This document shows, piece after piece, positions 40,885 through 52,091 of a DNA stretch of 64,000 nucleotides. The stretch is from the NCBI GenBank assembly GCA_027056485.1, contig JALUKQ010000031.1:30950-94949 (forward strand). The letters are read 5' to 3'. The notes under the pieces were generated by a model, which had not been told where the DNA came from, made no database searches, and saw only the letters and a program-made list of their open reading frames with translations. Numbering within the stretch: the stretch's first letter is position 1; every line of letters begins with the position of its first letter. This DNA is from Campylobacteraceae bacterium (GTDB lineage: Bacteria; Campylobacterota; Campylobacteria; Campylobacterales; Sulfurovaceae). Made by a program: the position numbers and the translations under genes.

Positions 40885-43800
40885 TGAAAATTCTACAACT
40901 TAAATGTAAAAATATTAACTCCTTGCGTGGTGAACATGAGATAGATTTTACTCACGACTATTTTCAAGATAAAATTTTTGCTATTACGGGTGTGACAGGT
41001 GCTGGTAAAAGTACAATTCTTGATGCTATAACTTTAGCTCTTTATGCACAAACTACACGACTCAAAGGTAATGTATCAGAACTTATAAGTTCTGATACTA
41101 TTGACTCTTTTTGCGAGGTGACTTTTGAGATAAATAGCAGAAAGTATAGAAGTAGATTTGAACAGCAGAAAAAAGGAGAAGAGACTTTTTATAATATGTA
41201 TTTACATGCAAGTAATTCATTGCTTTGTAAAGGTATAAGCACGGTTTCTACAAAAGTAGAGGAGCTAATAGGTGTAAACTTTCAACAGTTTACCCAGTCC
41301 ATAGTACTCTCTCAAGGTCTTTTTGATAGCTTTTTAAAATCAGAACCACAAGAGCGTTTGCAACTTTTAGAAAAAGTGGTCTCTACGGAGGTCTATGCTG
41401 AGATTTCTAAAAATGTTTTTAACCGAGCAATGCAGGAGCGTAAAACTTTTGAGAGAATGGAAGCTTCATTAAAAAACTTGGTCTATTTGGAGCCTCAAAA
41501 GCGTGAAGCTTTAGAAGATAGAGTAGTGGTTTTAGAGAAAGAAAAAAGCAAATACAATATTGATAAACTCATGCATACCTATAGTGAGAAGGTGGCTTTT
41601 GATGAGTTAACCAAAAATTCTAAACTCTATAAGGCTGAGTTGGAACGTTTACAAAAAGTTTTAATAGGTAGGCAAACAGAAGAGAAGCAGTATAAAAATT
41701 TTATGCAGTTCTCTGTAGCTGAAAAGAAAAAGATAGAAGAAGCAAAGTTAATAGACCATGAGTTACTTTTTTCCAATAAAAACTTTTTAAATGTAAAAAG
41801 TGAGATTGAAAGAACACAAAAAGAGCTTAAGTATATAGAGCAAAATATTAAAAAAAATGATGAAGAGCTCTCTGCCTTTAATGTTCGTCAGACACTTTTG
41901 AAGAAAGAGCTTGAATCTTTTTCTAATATGACACATCTTCAACAAAATCATACCCTTATAGCTAGTAAATATAATGAAAGAAAAAAGTATCAAGATGAGT
42001 TGAAAAATCTTAAGACTATGGTATATGAAGAGTTAGATGATAAAGAGTTAACTGAAAAAGTAGAAGTTTTAGAGAAGAGTTTTTTTGAGCTAGATAGAAA
42101 AATTAAAACTCAAAATATTGAAAAGGTTGAACAGCAGAATTTCATCTTGGAAAATAAAATTCTTAAATTACTTGAAAAAGAGCGTATAGAAAAGAGTCAG
42201 ATATCATTAAATAAATTAAAAGAGGAGTTTGAACTTAGAGTAGAGAGTATAAAAGTTCAAGGGAATAAAGTAAAAAAAGATAAAGATGATATATCTGAAA
42301 TGATAACTCAGCTCGAAGAGAAGATGCTTTTAGAGAAGAGAATTATTGACTATGAGAAAGATAGAGCTGAATTAAAAGCTAATGTACCTTGTCCTCTTTG
42401 TGGCTCAAAAGAGCATCCTCTTTTTTCTGAAAAGATAGAGCCAAATAGAACAGAGGCTATTTTAAATGAGAAGAGAGTAGAGTCTGAAAAGCTTCTTGAA
42501 ACTTATATGGAAAATGAAAAAAAAATAGTTGAACTAGAGACAAAGATAAAAGAGTTAGATGAGAAGCTGTTAGTAGAGAAAAAGAGTTATATGACTCTAC
42601 GAGATGTAAAAGGAGATGTTGTCTCACTAAAAGAGGAGCAAAATAGTATTCAAAAACATCTCAATAAGTTTAAGCAGCAGTGTGATGAATTGAGTATATT
42701 GAAAAGTAAGCTAAGTAGCTCACGTGAAGCTCTATCAAAATTACGAATTCAAATTCAGAAAAATAAAAATCGTAAAGAGTTAGAAGAGACTCTTCATACT
42801 AAGATTAAAGAGTTGAGTTATTATTTGATAAAAACACTACGTAACTATAACATAGAGTTAGATGCCAACACTATGATAATGTTAGATGCTAAAAAGAGAC
42901 AATATGAAAAGCTTAACCAAGAGTTAAAAGAGCTTATGCAGAAAATGACACCAATTGAGGGTCAAAAGATGCAAAATATATCTAGAAAAACATATATAGA
43001 AGAGAGTCTACGTTCACTTAAAAAGCGAGCTTCCATCCAAGAGTGTGATATGGTTCTTATGAAGCAAAATAGAACTGCTCTTATGGGTGAAAAAAGTATA
43101 GAAGGGTATAGCTCTGAGTTAGATAAAAAATCAAAAGAGCAACAAGAGAGCTATGCAGATTTTAAAAACCTAAAAAATAAGTTTGAAGAGCAAAAAGCTC
43201 TCTACTTCTCAAGTATGGAAGAGTTAGAGAAAAAACAAAAACTAAAACTGCTTAGTTTTGATACACTTGAAAAAGAAAAAAATTCTGTAGTAGAAAAATT
43301 ATCGGTTATTAACCAAGAGTTAGGAGTTCTAAAAGAGCAGATAGCTAAAGATAAAGAGAATGTAAAAAAACGAGAAGATGAAAAGAACTCTCTAGAAGAA
43401 CAAGAAAAAATATCAACAGAGTGGAGTAAACTTAATGAGTTGATAGGTTCCCAAAATGGAGAGAAGTATCAACTTTATGTTCAGGGTCAAACCCTATCAA
43501 CACTTATTAAAGAGGCAAATTGTTATCTTGAGAAGTTAAACAGACGTTATCTTTTAGCTATTAAAAATATGCACACACTAGAGTTAGAGGTGATAGACTT
43601 AGAGCGAGACAGAAGTCGTAGAGGAGTTAAAACACTCTCTGGTGGAGAGAGTTTTACAGTAAGTTTGGCACTTTCATTAGGTTTGCTAGAACTTAACTCA
43701 GAACAGGTAAATATAAACACACTCTTTTTAGATGAAGGCTTTGAGACGCTTGATGAAGAGAGTCTACAATTAGTTATAGATACATTGGCTGGCTTAGAGA

Positions 43801-43922
43801 GTGAAGGTAAAGTAATAGGGATTATTTCTCATATTCCACTTTTAAAAGAGAAAATAAAGACTCAAATAAAGATTGAAAAACAATCTAATGGTGAGAGTCA
43901 ACTTTCTGTGGTTTATGATTAA
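40884..43922 (+). CDS. sbcC: SbcC-like SMC-family nuclease ATPase
   Basis: GVTGAGKSTILDAITLALY; zinc hook CPLCGSKEHP; TLSGGESFTVSLALSLGL; LFLDEGFETLD. Confidence 0.93.
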   Translation: MKILQLKCKNINSLRGEHEIDFTHDYFQDKIFAITGVTGAGKSTILDAITLALYAQTTRLKGNVSELISSDTIDSFCEVTFEINSRKYRSRFEQQKKGEETFYNMYLHASNSLLCKGISTVSTKVEELIGVNFQQFTQSIVLSQGLFDSFLKSEPQERLQLLEKVVSTEVYAEISKNVFNRAMQERKTFERMEASLKNLVYLEPQKREALEDRVVVLEKEKSKYNIDKLMHTYSEKVAFDELTKNSKLYKAELERLQKVLIGRQTEEKQYKNFMQFSVAEKKKIEEAKLIDHELLFSNKNFLNVKSEIERTQKELKYIEQNIKKNDEELSAFNVRQTLLKKELESFSNMTHLQQNHTLIASKYNERKKYQDELKNLKTMVYEELDDKELTEKVEVLEKSFFELDRKIKTQNIEKVEQQNFILENKILKLLEKERIEKSQISLNKLKEEFELRVESIKVQGNKVKKDKDDISEMITQLEEKMLLEKRIIDYEKDRAELKANVPCPLCGSKEHPLFSEKIEPNRTEAILNEKRVESEKLLETYMENEKKIVELETKIKELDEKLLVEKKSYMTLRDVKGDVVSLKEEQNSIQKHLNKFKQQCDELSILKSKLSSSREALSKLRIQIQKNKNRKELEETLHTKIKELSYYLIKTLRNYNIELDANTMIMLDAKKRQYEKLNQELKELMQKMTPIEGQKMQNISRKTYIEESLRSLKKRASIQECDMVLMKQNRTALMGEKSIEGYSSELDKKSKEQQESYADFKNLKNKFEEQKALYFSSMEELEKKQKLKLLSFDTLEKEKNSVVEKLSVINQELGVLKEQIAKDKENVKKREDEKNSLEEQEKISTEWSKLNELIGSQNGEKYQLYVQGQTLSTLIKEANCYLEKLNRRYLLAIKNMHTLELEVIDLERDRSRRGVKTLSGGESFTVSLALSLGLLELNSEQVNINTLFLDEGFETLDEESLQLVIDTLAGLESEGKVIGIISHIPLLKEKIKTQIKIEKQSNGESQLSVVYD

Positions 43923-44025
43923 CTCAAAAACTTTATTTTATATTAGATTTTTTTCTGCTATAGTTAGGGTATAGACAAGCCTAACTTATGGAAACACGAA
44001 AACTGATTATAAAAAGGAGTTTACG

Positions 44026-44877
44026 ATGAACCATATATTTAAGAGAACCATTGTTCTACTAAATAGTTTAGATAAAATAGAAATTTTACTACAAAGAGCC
44101 ATCAGCTTTTCATCTACTCACCAGACAACTTTAGAGATACTCTATGTTCATGAAACACCACTTTTTGCCGTTCCTGATATTTTTCTTGTGGAAGAGAAAC
44201 GTAAAGAAGGAGAGCTTGATAAACAAAAAGTAAAAGAGGAGATAGAGCGTCGTTTAGCTATTTTAGAGTATAAAAAAGAATGTGCTATATTGGTCTATGT
44301 TGATGATACGGTAGATAGACTTTTAAATCATGCAAGAGAGTCTAAAGAGTCTTTAGTCCTTAGTAATTATCATGAGACTATTACGCCAAATCTTATAGAG
44401 AAGTGTAGTTATGCTTTTTGGATTAATAAATCGTTTAAAGAGAGTTACAAAACGATGGTTATGCCGATTGATTTAAAAGATGAATCACGGAATTGTATAG
44501 TAACGGCACAACATATCTTTCAAAATAGTACATTAGAATTGATATATGATTATCGATACCTTTTAGATGTATTGGTTGAGAGAGAAGATTACCTTAATGT
44601 GGTCTCTTTGACAACAAATGTTGATTATGAGTTAAACCAAGAGATAGAGGCTTTAAACCAAGAGAAGTTTAATAAATATCAAAAAGAGTTTAATGTAGAT
44701 GGATATTTTATGGAAGGAGGTGGTCCACTACATGAAGATTTGATGGACTACATATGTAATCAGAAGTTTGATTTGACTGTACTTTACCATAATAATGAAG
44801 AGCTTTTTTTCTCACCTGTGTTAATAGTGGCACTACTAAAAAGGCTCTCCACAGATTTCTTTATTTGTCAATATTAA
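44026..44877 (+). CDS. Tandem UspA-like universal stress family protein
   Basis: 283 aa with Usp-like IVLLNSLDKIE...LEILYVHET and a second similar half. Confidence 0.5.
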   Translation: MNHIFKRTIVLLNSLDKIEILLQRAISFSSTHQTTLEILYVHETPLFAVPDIFLVEEKRKEGELDKQKVKEEIERRLAILEYKKECAILVYVDDTVDRLLNHARESKESLVLSNYHETITPNLIEKCSYAFWINKSFKESYKTMVMPIDLKDESRNCIVTAQHIFQNSTLELIYDYRYLLDVLVEREDYLNVVSLTTNVDYELNQEIEALNQEKFNKYQKEFNVDGYFMEGGGPLHEDLMDYICNQKFDLTVLYHNNEELFFSPVLIVALLKRLSTDFFICQY

Positions 44878-45779
44878 TCTAATAAGGGTGGAAAGATTTT
44901 CTCTATCTCTCCACTCTTAACATTACGAATATAAATCGCCTTTATTTGTTTAGGGTATTTTTTCTGTATTCGTCTATAGACTTCAGGATCTTTCTCTCCA
45001 CTATCTCCAAAACAGACCCAGCCTATTTGAGGGAAAAGTTGGATGAGTTGCTCTATTTTCTCAACTTTATATGTAATTTGGTCAAAGAGTGGATCAGCGT
45101 TGTTACCATGAGCTTTTTTAGTAATAAGAGTACGTTTGGGAAACTCATGGTAGTTTAAGAAGTTATGAATGGCATTATAGAGTTGTTTGGGTGAACCTGT
45201 TACAAAAAAGAGTGGAGTGTTAGGGCTTGTGACTATCTCCTCAAATCGTTCCTTCATTCCCTTGACAAGTTCTCGTTGTTTGTAGTTTTTAAAAAAAGTA
45301 TTTTGAACAAGGTCTAGTTTATTGGTCACGCCAGAGACGATGACTGTATCGTCAAAGTCAGAGATAATACCAACTTTAACTGATTCATCGATAATAAAAG
45401 CAGAAGCATAAGTGGTGACATTCAATTCATCTAGATGGAGTGTAATATTTTGATGATTTTTCCATGCTTCTTTATGATTTTCAATATTAAATTCAAAGTA
45501 TCCTTCATCATCAGTCTTGTTTTGGTAAATTTCATCTCCAATGGTTAACGTTAGCTTCTCATTTTTAACCTCATCATTGACAAGTTGTTTAACTTTATTC
45601 CATGTATTTTTTAGCCAAGAATCCTCCTTAGAACTCTCTTTAAATATACGCTCTTCTAAAACACGACCTTCAACAATAAGCTCATGTGGATTTCCATAGC
45701 AGAGTTGAAGTTGTATATCAGCATCGGCAAGGAGGGGGAGTATAGTAAGTAAGGTTATAGATAGTAGTGTTTTTTTCAT
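44874..45779 (-). CDS. App1-type phosphatidate phosphatase catalytic domain protein (DUF2183)
   Basis: Signal peptide; VGIISDFDDTVIVSGVTNK; PLFFVTGSPKQLY; WVCFGDSGEKDPEVY. Confidence 0.85.
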   Translation of the reverse strand: MKKTLLSITLLTILPLLADADIQLQLCYGNPHELIVEGRVLEERIFKESSKEDSWLKNTWNKVKQLVNDEVKNEKLTLTIGDEIYQNKTDDEGYFEFNIENHKEAWKNHQNITLHLDELNVTTYASAFIIDESVKVGIISDFDDTVIVSGVTNKLDLVQNTFFKNYKQRELVKGMKERFEEIVTSPNTPLFFVTGSPKQLYNAIHNFLNYHEFPKRTLITKKAHGNNADPLFDQITYKVEKIEQLIQLFPQIGWVCFGDSGEKDPEVYRRIQKKYPKQIKAIYIRNVKSGEIEKIFPPLLD

Positions 45780-45839
45780 GAGATGATTATAGCATAATGC
45801 ACTTACGCTATAATACGAAAAAAATAGAGAGTTTATTAT

Positions 45840-47189
45840 ATGTCACTAGCCACATTAGGTTTGTCCCCTGAAATTTTAAAAGCCTTAAAAGATAAAGGTT
45901 ATGAGAACGCTACACCCATACAAAAAGAGTTAATCCCAGCTATGTTTTCAGGTCGAGACATTATGGCAGGAGCCCAAACTGGTACAGGAAAAACAGCAGG
46001 TTTTGTTTTACCTATACTGCAAGAACTTATGAAAGATTTTAAAGAGGGAAGCCATGCTCCTAAAGCTATCATCATCGTTCCTACGCGAGAGTTAGCTAGA
46101 CAGGTTTATGAGAGTGTAGAGGCTTACTCTAAGTATTTACCTCTAAAAAGTACGGTGCTGTATGGTGGCTCAAATATGACTTCACAAGCCAACAGGTTAA
46201 AGCAAGGGGTTGATATAGTGGTGGCTACCTCTGGGAGACTTTTAGAACATATAGGCAAAAAGAACTTGACCTTAGAGAGGGTTAACTATTTGGTACTAGA
46301 TGAAGCTGATACCATTTTAGACATGGGTTTTGTACATGAGGTGACACAGGTTATTTCTCATCTTCCCCAAAAACGTCAAAATGTTTTGATTTCTGCAACG
46401 CTTTCAGGTTCGGTCAAAAGATTGGCAGAACAGATACTCCACCGACCAAAACTCATAGAAGTAGACAGCATGGGAACCTCTGCTAAAAATGTAAAGCAGG
46501 TCATACACCCTGTAAGCCGTGAGCTTAAAATGGAACTTTTATCTTTTTTGATAGGTTCTAAAAACTACCAACAAGTTTTAGTCTTTGTACGTAAAAAACA
46601 AGAGGCAGATGAGGTAGCAAAAGAGCTAAATCTTAGTGGTCTTAAAACTTTTGTAATTCATGGTGATAAAAGTTCAGGAGTACGGGCAAGAGCCTTAGAA
46701 GCTTTTAAAGAGGGAAAGACCAGAGTATTGGTCGCTACAGATATTGCTGCAAGAGGGATAGACATACCAAGTTTAGAAGTGGTCATAAACTATGACATAC
46801 CTCATGTGACAGGTGACTTCATACACCGAATAGGGAGAACAGGTCGAGCAGGGAAAGAGGGTTTAGCCATAACACTACTCTCTCCAAAAGAGGAGATAGC
46901 CATGAAAGATGTAGAGCGTCTTATAGGTAAAGCTATAGAACGTGAAGAGATAGATGGCTACACCCCAAAAGTTGAAAAAGCACAAAGAGGTGCTAGAAAA
47001 ACCAAAGATGTTAAGCAGAAGACCGATGGAGCCTTTGGTAAAAAAAGAGAAGTTAAAGCAGTTCACCAGAAAAAACGTAAAGTGACCAAGCGAGATGCTT
47101 TTAAAGCATATGATGCAGCAAAACCCAAAAAAGAGACTCCTAAAAAGAGTAATAAAAAAGACAAAAAGAGTAAAAGAGGAAAAAGATAG
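45840..47189 (+). CDS. DEAD-box RNA helicase (RhlE-like)
   Basis: AQTGTGKTAGFVLP, VLDEADTILDMGF, SATLSG, HRIGRTGRAG; basic tail. Confidence 0.95.
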   Translation: MSLATLGLSPEILKALKDKGYENATPIQKELIPAMFSGRDIMAGAQTGTGKTAGFVLPILQELMKDFKEGSHAPKAIIIVPTRELARQVYESVEAYSKYLPLKSTVLYGGSNMTSQANRLKQGVDIVVATSGRLLEHIGKKNLTLERVNYLVLDEADTILDMGFVHEVTQVISHLPQKRQNVLISATLSGSVKRLAEQILHRPKLIEVDSMGTSAKNVKQVIHPVSRELKMELLSFLIGSKNYQQVLVFVRKKQEADEVAKELNLSGLKTFVIHGDKSSGVRARALEAFKEGKTRVLVATDIAARGIDIPSLEVVINYDIPHVTGDFIHRIGRTGRAGKEGLAITLLSPKEEIAMKDVERLIGKAIEREEIDGYTPKVEKAQRGARKTKDVKQKTDGAFGKKREVKAVHQKKRKVTKRDAFKAYDAAKPKKETPKKSNKKDKKSKRGKR

Positions 47190-48235
47190 TGCAAAGAGTT
47201 AAAGAATTTTGGAATTGGTTTGAGAAAAACCATGATAGTTACAGTAGTTTTAATAAACGATATACTTTTAACCGTGAAGAGGCAGAAGAACTACTCTTGG
47301 CATCATTAACTAAGGCTCTACAAAAATATTCAAAAGGGCTTTTTGCTGAGATTTCTAGTGATGATGAAAAGCAAGAGCTTATTATAACAGCACAAGGAAA
47401 CAAAGAGTTTTTTGCTGATGCCTACGCCTTAGTTGAGTCTGCTCCTAGCATAGGCTCTTGGGAGTTTTTGGCACTTAAACCAGCTATTGGTCTTGATTTC
47501 AATTTTAAAATGGCAGATGTAACTATAAACCCAGATGAAATACTCTTTATGCCCTTAGAAGCAGACGAGTACCCTGATGATGTGGCGATTAGACTTTATC
47601 ATAAATCTTATACCCAAGAAGAGGGTGCTACTAGAAATGCTGTAATAGTTGGACTTTACGCAGCGTTAAATATGTTTTTGGGAGAGAAGAGTACGACTTT
47701 AGATTTTCAGTATATTGACTTTGATGATATGCCTCACCCAAAAGAACAGACTTTTCCTTTTTCTGAGCTCAAAGATTATATTGCCTATAAAAAAGGGCAA
47801 AGAGCTAATGCTGGTTTAGAATTTCCTACTGAAGATATAAAACTCTCAGAAGGAAAAATAGGTAAACTTCCTCAACTTTTAGTTTTAAACAGAGCCATGA
47901 AGTATTATGAATTTACTGAAAAGTTTCCCTATATGTTACATATGACTTTAGATATAAAAAATATAAGTGAAAACGCTCTGCCAACAGGAAATACCGACGA
48001 GATATATGAAATAGAAGATATAGTCTATCAAGGAATTTTTAAAGCAAAAAAGGGTCATTTTATAGCTACTGAAACATATAACGGAAAACGTAATATATAC
48101 TATTATGCAGACTTAAAAGAGACTGTAGAGAGTACGTTAGAACTTTTAGATAATGAGTATGAAACTTGTACAGTAACAACAAAAGTAGAGTTTGACCCAT
48201 TTTGGGTTTTATGTGAGCAGTATCTAGAGCTATAG
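47189..48235 (+). CDS. Protein of unknown function (GTG start, overlaps helicase stop)
   Basis: 348 aa ORF in a tightly packed gene run (TAGTG overlap). Confidence 0.65.
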   Translation: MQRVKEFWNWFEKNHDSYSSFNKRYTFNREEAEELLLASLTKALQKYSKGLFAEISSDDEKQELIITAQGNKEFFADAYALVESAPSIGSWEFLALKPAIGLDFNFKMADVTINPDEILFMPLEADEYPDDVAIRLYHKSYTQEEGATRNAVIVGLYAALNMFLGEKSTTLDFQYIDFDDMPHPKEQTFPFSELKDYIAYKKGQRANAGLEFPTEDIKLSEGKIGKLPQLLVLNRAMKYYEFTEKFPYMLHMTLDIKNISENALPTGNTDEIYEIEDIVYQGIFKAKKGHFIATETYNGKRNIYYYADLKETVESTLELLDNEYETCTVTTKVEFDPFWVLCEQYLEL

Positions 48236-48286
48236 TATAAAGATGCTTTGCTATAATAGCAACAATTAAAAACGGAGCAATAACCT

Positions 48287-49021
48287 TTGGAAAATCAAAT
48301 CAATAAAAAAGAGAAACAAGAAAAAATTGTAGGAATGTTTGATGACATTGCTGAAACTTATGATTTAGCAAATCGTGTACTAAGTATGGGAATCGACAAG
48401 CAGTGGAGACGTAAAGGTTGTCAAAAAGCGTATGAGATTTTAAATACAAAAACTATTGGTCAAATTACTGATGTAGCATGTGGTACGGGTGATTTAATCT
48501 TGTTTTGGGATGAACAAGCAAAAAAAGAGGGAGTAACGGTAGAGAAGTATGTTGGTGTTGACCCTTCTGTTGGTATGCTTGATGTAGCAAGAAAAAAGGT
48601 TGATTTTGCAGAGTTCAAAGAGGGAAAAGCACAAGAGCTTCCTATAGAAGATAATTCTACAGAGATTATTTCTATCTCTTATGGTATTCGTAATGTTGTT
48701 GATCGTGTTGAAGCACTTCAAGAGTTTTATAGAGCATTAAAACCTGGTGGACTTGTAGTTATTTTAGAGTTTACCAAGCAAGAGAGACGTGGACTTGTTG
48801 ACAAAGTGGTTGACTTTGGAATGAAAAATGTATTACCAAGAATTGGTGGACTTATCTCTAAAAACTACGCAGCCTATAAGTATCTTCCAGATTCTATAGA
48901 AGAATTTCTAACTACAGAAATGTTGGCTCAAGAGTTAGAAGAGGCTGGATTGAAAATGCAGTATACTAAGTCATTTACTTTAGGTATTTCTACACTTTTG
49001 ATTGCTCAAAAACCTCTATAA
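48287..49021 (+). CDS. ubiE: Demethylmenaquinone/ubiquinone methyltransferase (TTG start)
   Basis: MFDDIAETYDLANRVLSMGIDKQWRRKG; DVACGTGDLIL; ISYGIRNVVDRVEAL. Confidence 0.94.
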   Translation: MENQINKKEKQEKIVGMFDDIAETYDLANRVLSMGIDKQWRRKGCQKAYEILNTKTIGQITDVACGTGDLILFWDEQAKKEGVTVEKYVGVDPSVGMLDVARKKVDFAEFKEGKAQELPIEDNSTEIISISYGIRNVVDRVEALQEFYRALKPGGLVVILEFTKQERRGLVDKVVDFGMKNVLPRIGGLISKNYAAYKYLPDSIEEFLTTEMLAQELEEAGLKMQYTKSFTLGISTLLIAQKPL

Positions 49022-49061
49022 TATCTATGGCTTCTCTTATGAAGAGAGGTCTATAAGTATA

Positions 49062-49496
49062 ATGAAAAATAGTCTATACCTAACCCCAACTGATACTACC
49101 ATCGGTTTTGTTTCACAAAATAGTAGTAAAATAGATAGTGCAAAAAAACGCTTAAATAATAAACACTATATACGTGTCGTAAACTCCTTAGAGACGCTAA
49201 AAATGTTTACACGTGTTCCTCAAAAGCATAAAAACCGTTTACGTCGTTCTAAACAAACTACGTTTATTTTTCCACAGGGTGAGTCGTTTCGTGTAGTAAA
49301 AGATACAAAACATAACTTATTGTTAAATAGAGTTAAATGGTTATATTCATCTTCTGCAAATTTAAGTGGAGCTGAATATAATGAATTATATGCTAAAAAA
49401 ATGTCAGAGGTGATAGTGAGCTTTTCAGATGTAAATAGTGGAGAGGCTTCTAAAATCTATCGTCTGGGTCATGGAGTCATAAAGTCTATTCGTTAG
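49062..49496 (+). CDS. Sua5/YciO/YrdC-like protein (short)
   Basis: LYLTPTDTTIGFVSQ...WLYSSSANLSG; start trimmed to MKNSLYL. Confidence 0.7.
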   Translation: MKNSLYLTPTDTTIGFVSQNSSKIDSAKKRLNNKHYIRVVNSLETLKMFTRVPQKHKNRLRRSKQTTFIFPQGESFRVVKDTKHNLLLNRVKWLYSSSANLSGAEYNELYAKKMSEVIVSFSDVNSGEASKIYRLGHGVIKSIR

Positions 49497-49505
49497 GGGA
49501 GTGGA

Positions 49506-50630
49506 ATGCGAGCCATAGTTAATGCTAAGATTATTACCAATAAAGAGGTACTTGAGGGTTATAATCTTCTGTTTGGAAAAAAGATTATAAAAGTAACAAA
49601 AGAGTTACCTATTTGGGCAGAAGTTATAGATGCTAAAGGTCTTTATCTGTCTGCTGGATTTATAGACATACATATACATGGTTCGGCTGGACATGATGTG
49701 ATGGATGCTACAGATGAAGCATTGAGTGGCATAGCTAAAAGCCTACTTCAAACAGGAACCACCTCTTTTTTAGCAACAACTATGACCATGTCAAAAGAGG
49801 CTATAGAGAAAGCTTTAAGAACAGTTCAAAACCATAAACATAAAGATGGTGCAAAAGTTTTGGGTGTGCATCTTGAAGGACCTTTTATAAATGAGAAAAA
49901 ACATGGGGCTCAAAACCCAGAGTTTATTCAAAAGCCAAATTTTGAATTAATAGAACCTTATATGGATATAGTTAAAATGATAACATTAGCACCTGAGGTC
50001 GAGGATGGAGAGAGATTTATAAAATATTTGAAAGAACATTATCCTCATGTTTTATTAAGCGTTGGTCATAGCGATGCCTCTTATGAAGTTACTAAAAAGA
50101 GTTTTTCTTGGGGTATCTCTCATTCAACCCATCTTTTTAATGCTATGAATCCACTACATCATAGAGAACCAGGAATTGTAGGAGCAGTTTTAGAAGATGA
50201 GCAAATAAGCTGTGAAATTATCGCAGATATGATTCATGTTCACCCTCTATTTTTTAACATCTTATACAAGCTAAAAAAAGAGCAGTTACTCTTAGTAACT
50301 GATGCCATGAGAGCAGGATGTATGCACTGTGGAGAGTATGACTTAGGTGGGCAAAAAGTTGTGGTGAAAGAGGGTGAAGCACGGCTAGAAAATAGCACTT
50401 TAGCAGGGTCTGTGTTGAAACTCAATGAGGCTTTGAAAAATTTTTATGAATATTCAGATATAACCTTACCTGAGTTAATAGCAACAGTGACAACACTACC
50501 TGCTGAAAAGTTGGGCTTGAAAGTAGGGGCTTTAAAAGAGGATTTTCCTGCTGATTTTGTTTTGTTTGATGATGGGTTTGAAATTTACTCTACATTTGTT
50601 AATGGGGAAGAAGTTTATAGAAAGGCTTAA
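49506..50630 (+). CDS. nagA: N-acetylglucosamine-6-phosphate deacetylase
   Basis: GFIDIHIHGSAGHDVMDAT; HLEGPFIN; VGHSDASYE; HLFNAMNPLHHREPG; VTDAM. Confidence 0.94.
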   Translation: MRAIVNAKIITNKEVLEGYNLLFGKKIIKVTKELPIWAEVIDAKGLYLSAGFIDIHIHGSAGHDVMDATDEALSGIAKSLLQTGTTSFLATTMTMSKEAIEKALRTVQNHKHKDGAKVLGVHLEGPFINEKKHGAQNPEFIQKPNFELIEPYMDIVKMITLAPEVEDGERFIKYLKEHYPHVLLSVGHSDASYEVTKKSFSWGISHSTHLFNAMNPLHHREPGIVGAVLEDEQISCEIIADMIHVHPLFFNILYKLKKEQLLLVTDAMRAGCMHCGEYDLGGQKVVVKEGEARLENSTLAGSVLKLNEALKNFYEYSDITLPELIATVTTLPAEKLGLKVGALKEDFPADFVLFDDGFEIYSTFVNGEEVYRKA

Positions 50631-50631
50631 A

Positions 50632-50856
50632 TTGGAACTAAAAAAAGGAATCTACCAGCACTACAAAGGAGAGCGATACGAAGTCTTTATGACAGCTCAA
50701 CACTCAGAGACAGAAGAGTGGATGGTGGTTTATAAGGCTTTGTATGGAGCAGAGGGTATGTGGGTTCGTCCTTATGAGATGTTTGTGGAAGAGGTTAAGG
50801 TAGATGGTGTTGTGAAAAAAAGATTTGAATATATAGAGGAAAAAAATGAAGACTAA
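50632..50856 (+). CDS. DUF1653-like protein (probable TTG start)
   Basis: LKKGIYQHYKGERYEVFMTAQHSETEEWMVVYKALYGAEGMWVRPYEMFVEEV. Confidence 0.8.
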   Translation: MELKKGIYQHYKGERYEVFMTAQHSETEEWMVVYKALYGAEGMWVRPYEMFVEEVKVDGVVKKRFEYIEEKNED

Positions 50857-51538
50857 TTTTATAAAACTCCCACGAGGAACATACTTGATGGGTTCAGGTG
50901 ACAACTCATTTCATGAGAAAGAGAAGCCTCTACATGAGGTGACTATTGATTATGATGTAGCACTTTGTAAAACGCAGGTGACAGTAGAAGAGTATATGCT
51001 TTATGCCCAAGCTACTGGTGCAGAAGTGCCGACAGATAAACATGAACACTTGGGTGTAGATGTGCCTATTCGTCGGGTTCGTTGGATTGATGCGAAGAAC
51101 TATTGCCTTTGGAAGAGTGAGCGTGAAGGGGTGACTTATAGATTGCCTACAGAAGCTGAGTGGGAGTATGCTTGTCGGGCTGGGTCTCACTCTAAGTTCT
51201 GTTTTGGGGACGATGCAACTCTGTTGGATGATTACGCTTGGTATAAAGAGAACTCTAATAGAGTGACCCATAATGTAGGAACAAAAAAGCCTAATGCTTG
51301 GGGTTTTTATGACATGCATGGAAATGTTTGGGAGTGGTGTTTAGACAACTATAGTGTAAACTATGTAGATGTCCTCAATGATGGTTCGGCTTATAATGTA
51401 GCAAGTGATAAAGGTATGGTTCTGCGTGGTGGGGCTTGGAGTGGTCAGGCTGAGAATAATAGATGTGCCAGTCGGATTAACCTTGGTGCTACGAGTCGTA
51501 ATTACTTTGTTGGATTTCGAGTACTCATTGAGCTTTAA
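50846..51538 (+). CDS. Formylglycine-generating enzyme/sulfatase-modifying-factor family protein
   Basis: GTYLMGSGD; RLPTEAEWEYACRAG; GNVWEWCLDN; VLRGGAWSG; GFRVL. Confidence 0.9.
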   Translation: MKTNFIKLPRGTYLMGSGDNSFHEKEKPLHEVTIDYDVALCKTQVTVEEYMLYAQATGAEVPTDKHEHLGVDVPIRRVRWIDAKNYCLWKSEREGVTYRLPTEAEWEYACRAGSHSKFCFGDDATLLDDYAWYKENSNRVTHNVGTKKPNAWGFYDMHGNVWEWCLDNYSVNYVDVLNDGSAYNVASDKGMVLRGGAWSGQAENNRCASRINLGATSRNYFVGFRVLIEL

Positions 51539-51590
51539 AATAAAGATTTTTTAGGTAAAATGTAGCCAAATTAATTAGAAGGTAATAGAA

Positions 51591-52085
51591 ATGAAAGTAG
51601 TAGTAATACAAGGTCCAAACCTTAATATGTTAGGAATGAGAGAGCAAAATATTTATGGTCCAATGAAATTGGATGATATTCATGCTCAAATGAAAGGTTT
51701 TGGTGAGCAAAGTGGTGTAGAAGTTGAGTTTTTTCAAAGTAACCTTGAAGGTGAAATAGTAGACAGACTTCAAGAGTGTTTAGGTGAGGCTGATGGTATT
51801 ATTATTAATCCTGCTGCCTATACTCATACATCTATTGCTATTCGTGATGCTATAGCTGCCATTCAGATTCCTACTGTTGAGGTTCACTTATCGAACATTC
51901 ACCAAAGAGAAGAGTTTAGACATACTTCACTAACAGCTCCTGTATGTGCAGGTCAAATTGTTGGTTTTGGTCCATTTGGTTACCACTTAGCGATGGTTTC
52001 TGTTATTCAAATTATGAATGAAGTAAAAGCTCATAAAGAGGCACAGCAAGCTCAAATAGCTCAAGAGGCTTTACAAGCAAATTAA
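51591..52085 (+). CDS. aroQ: 3-dehydroquinate dehydratase type II
   Basis: [48 protein letters not shown]. Confidence 0.97.
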   Translation: MKVVVIQGPNLNMLGMREQNIYGPMKLDDIHAQMKGFGEQSGVEVEFFQSNLEGEIVDRLQECLGEADGIIINPAAYTHTSIAIRDAIAAIQIPTVEVHLSNIHQREEFRHTSLTAPVCAGQIVGFGPFGYHLAMVSVIQIMNEVKAHKEAQQAQIAQEALQAN

Positions 52086-52091
52086 TGTTTT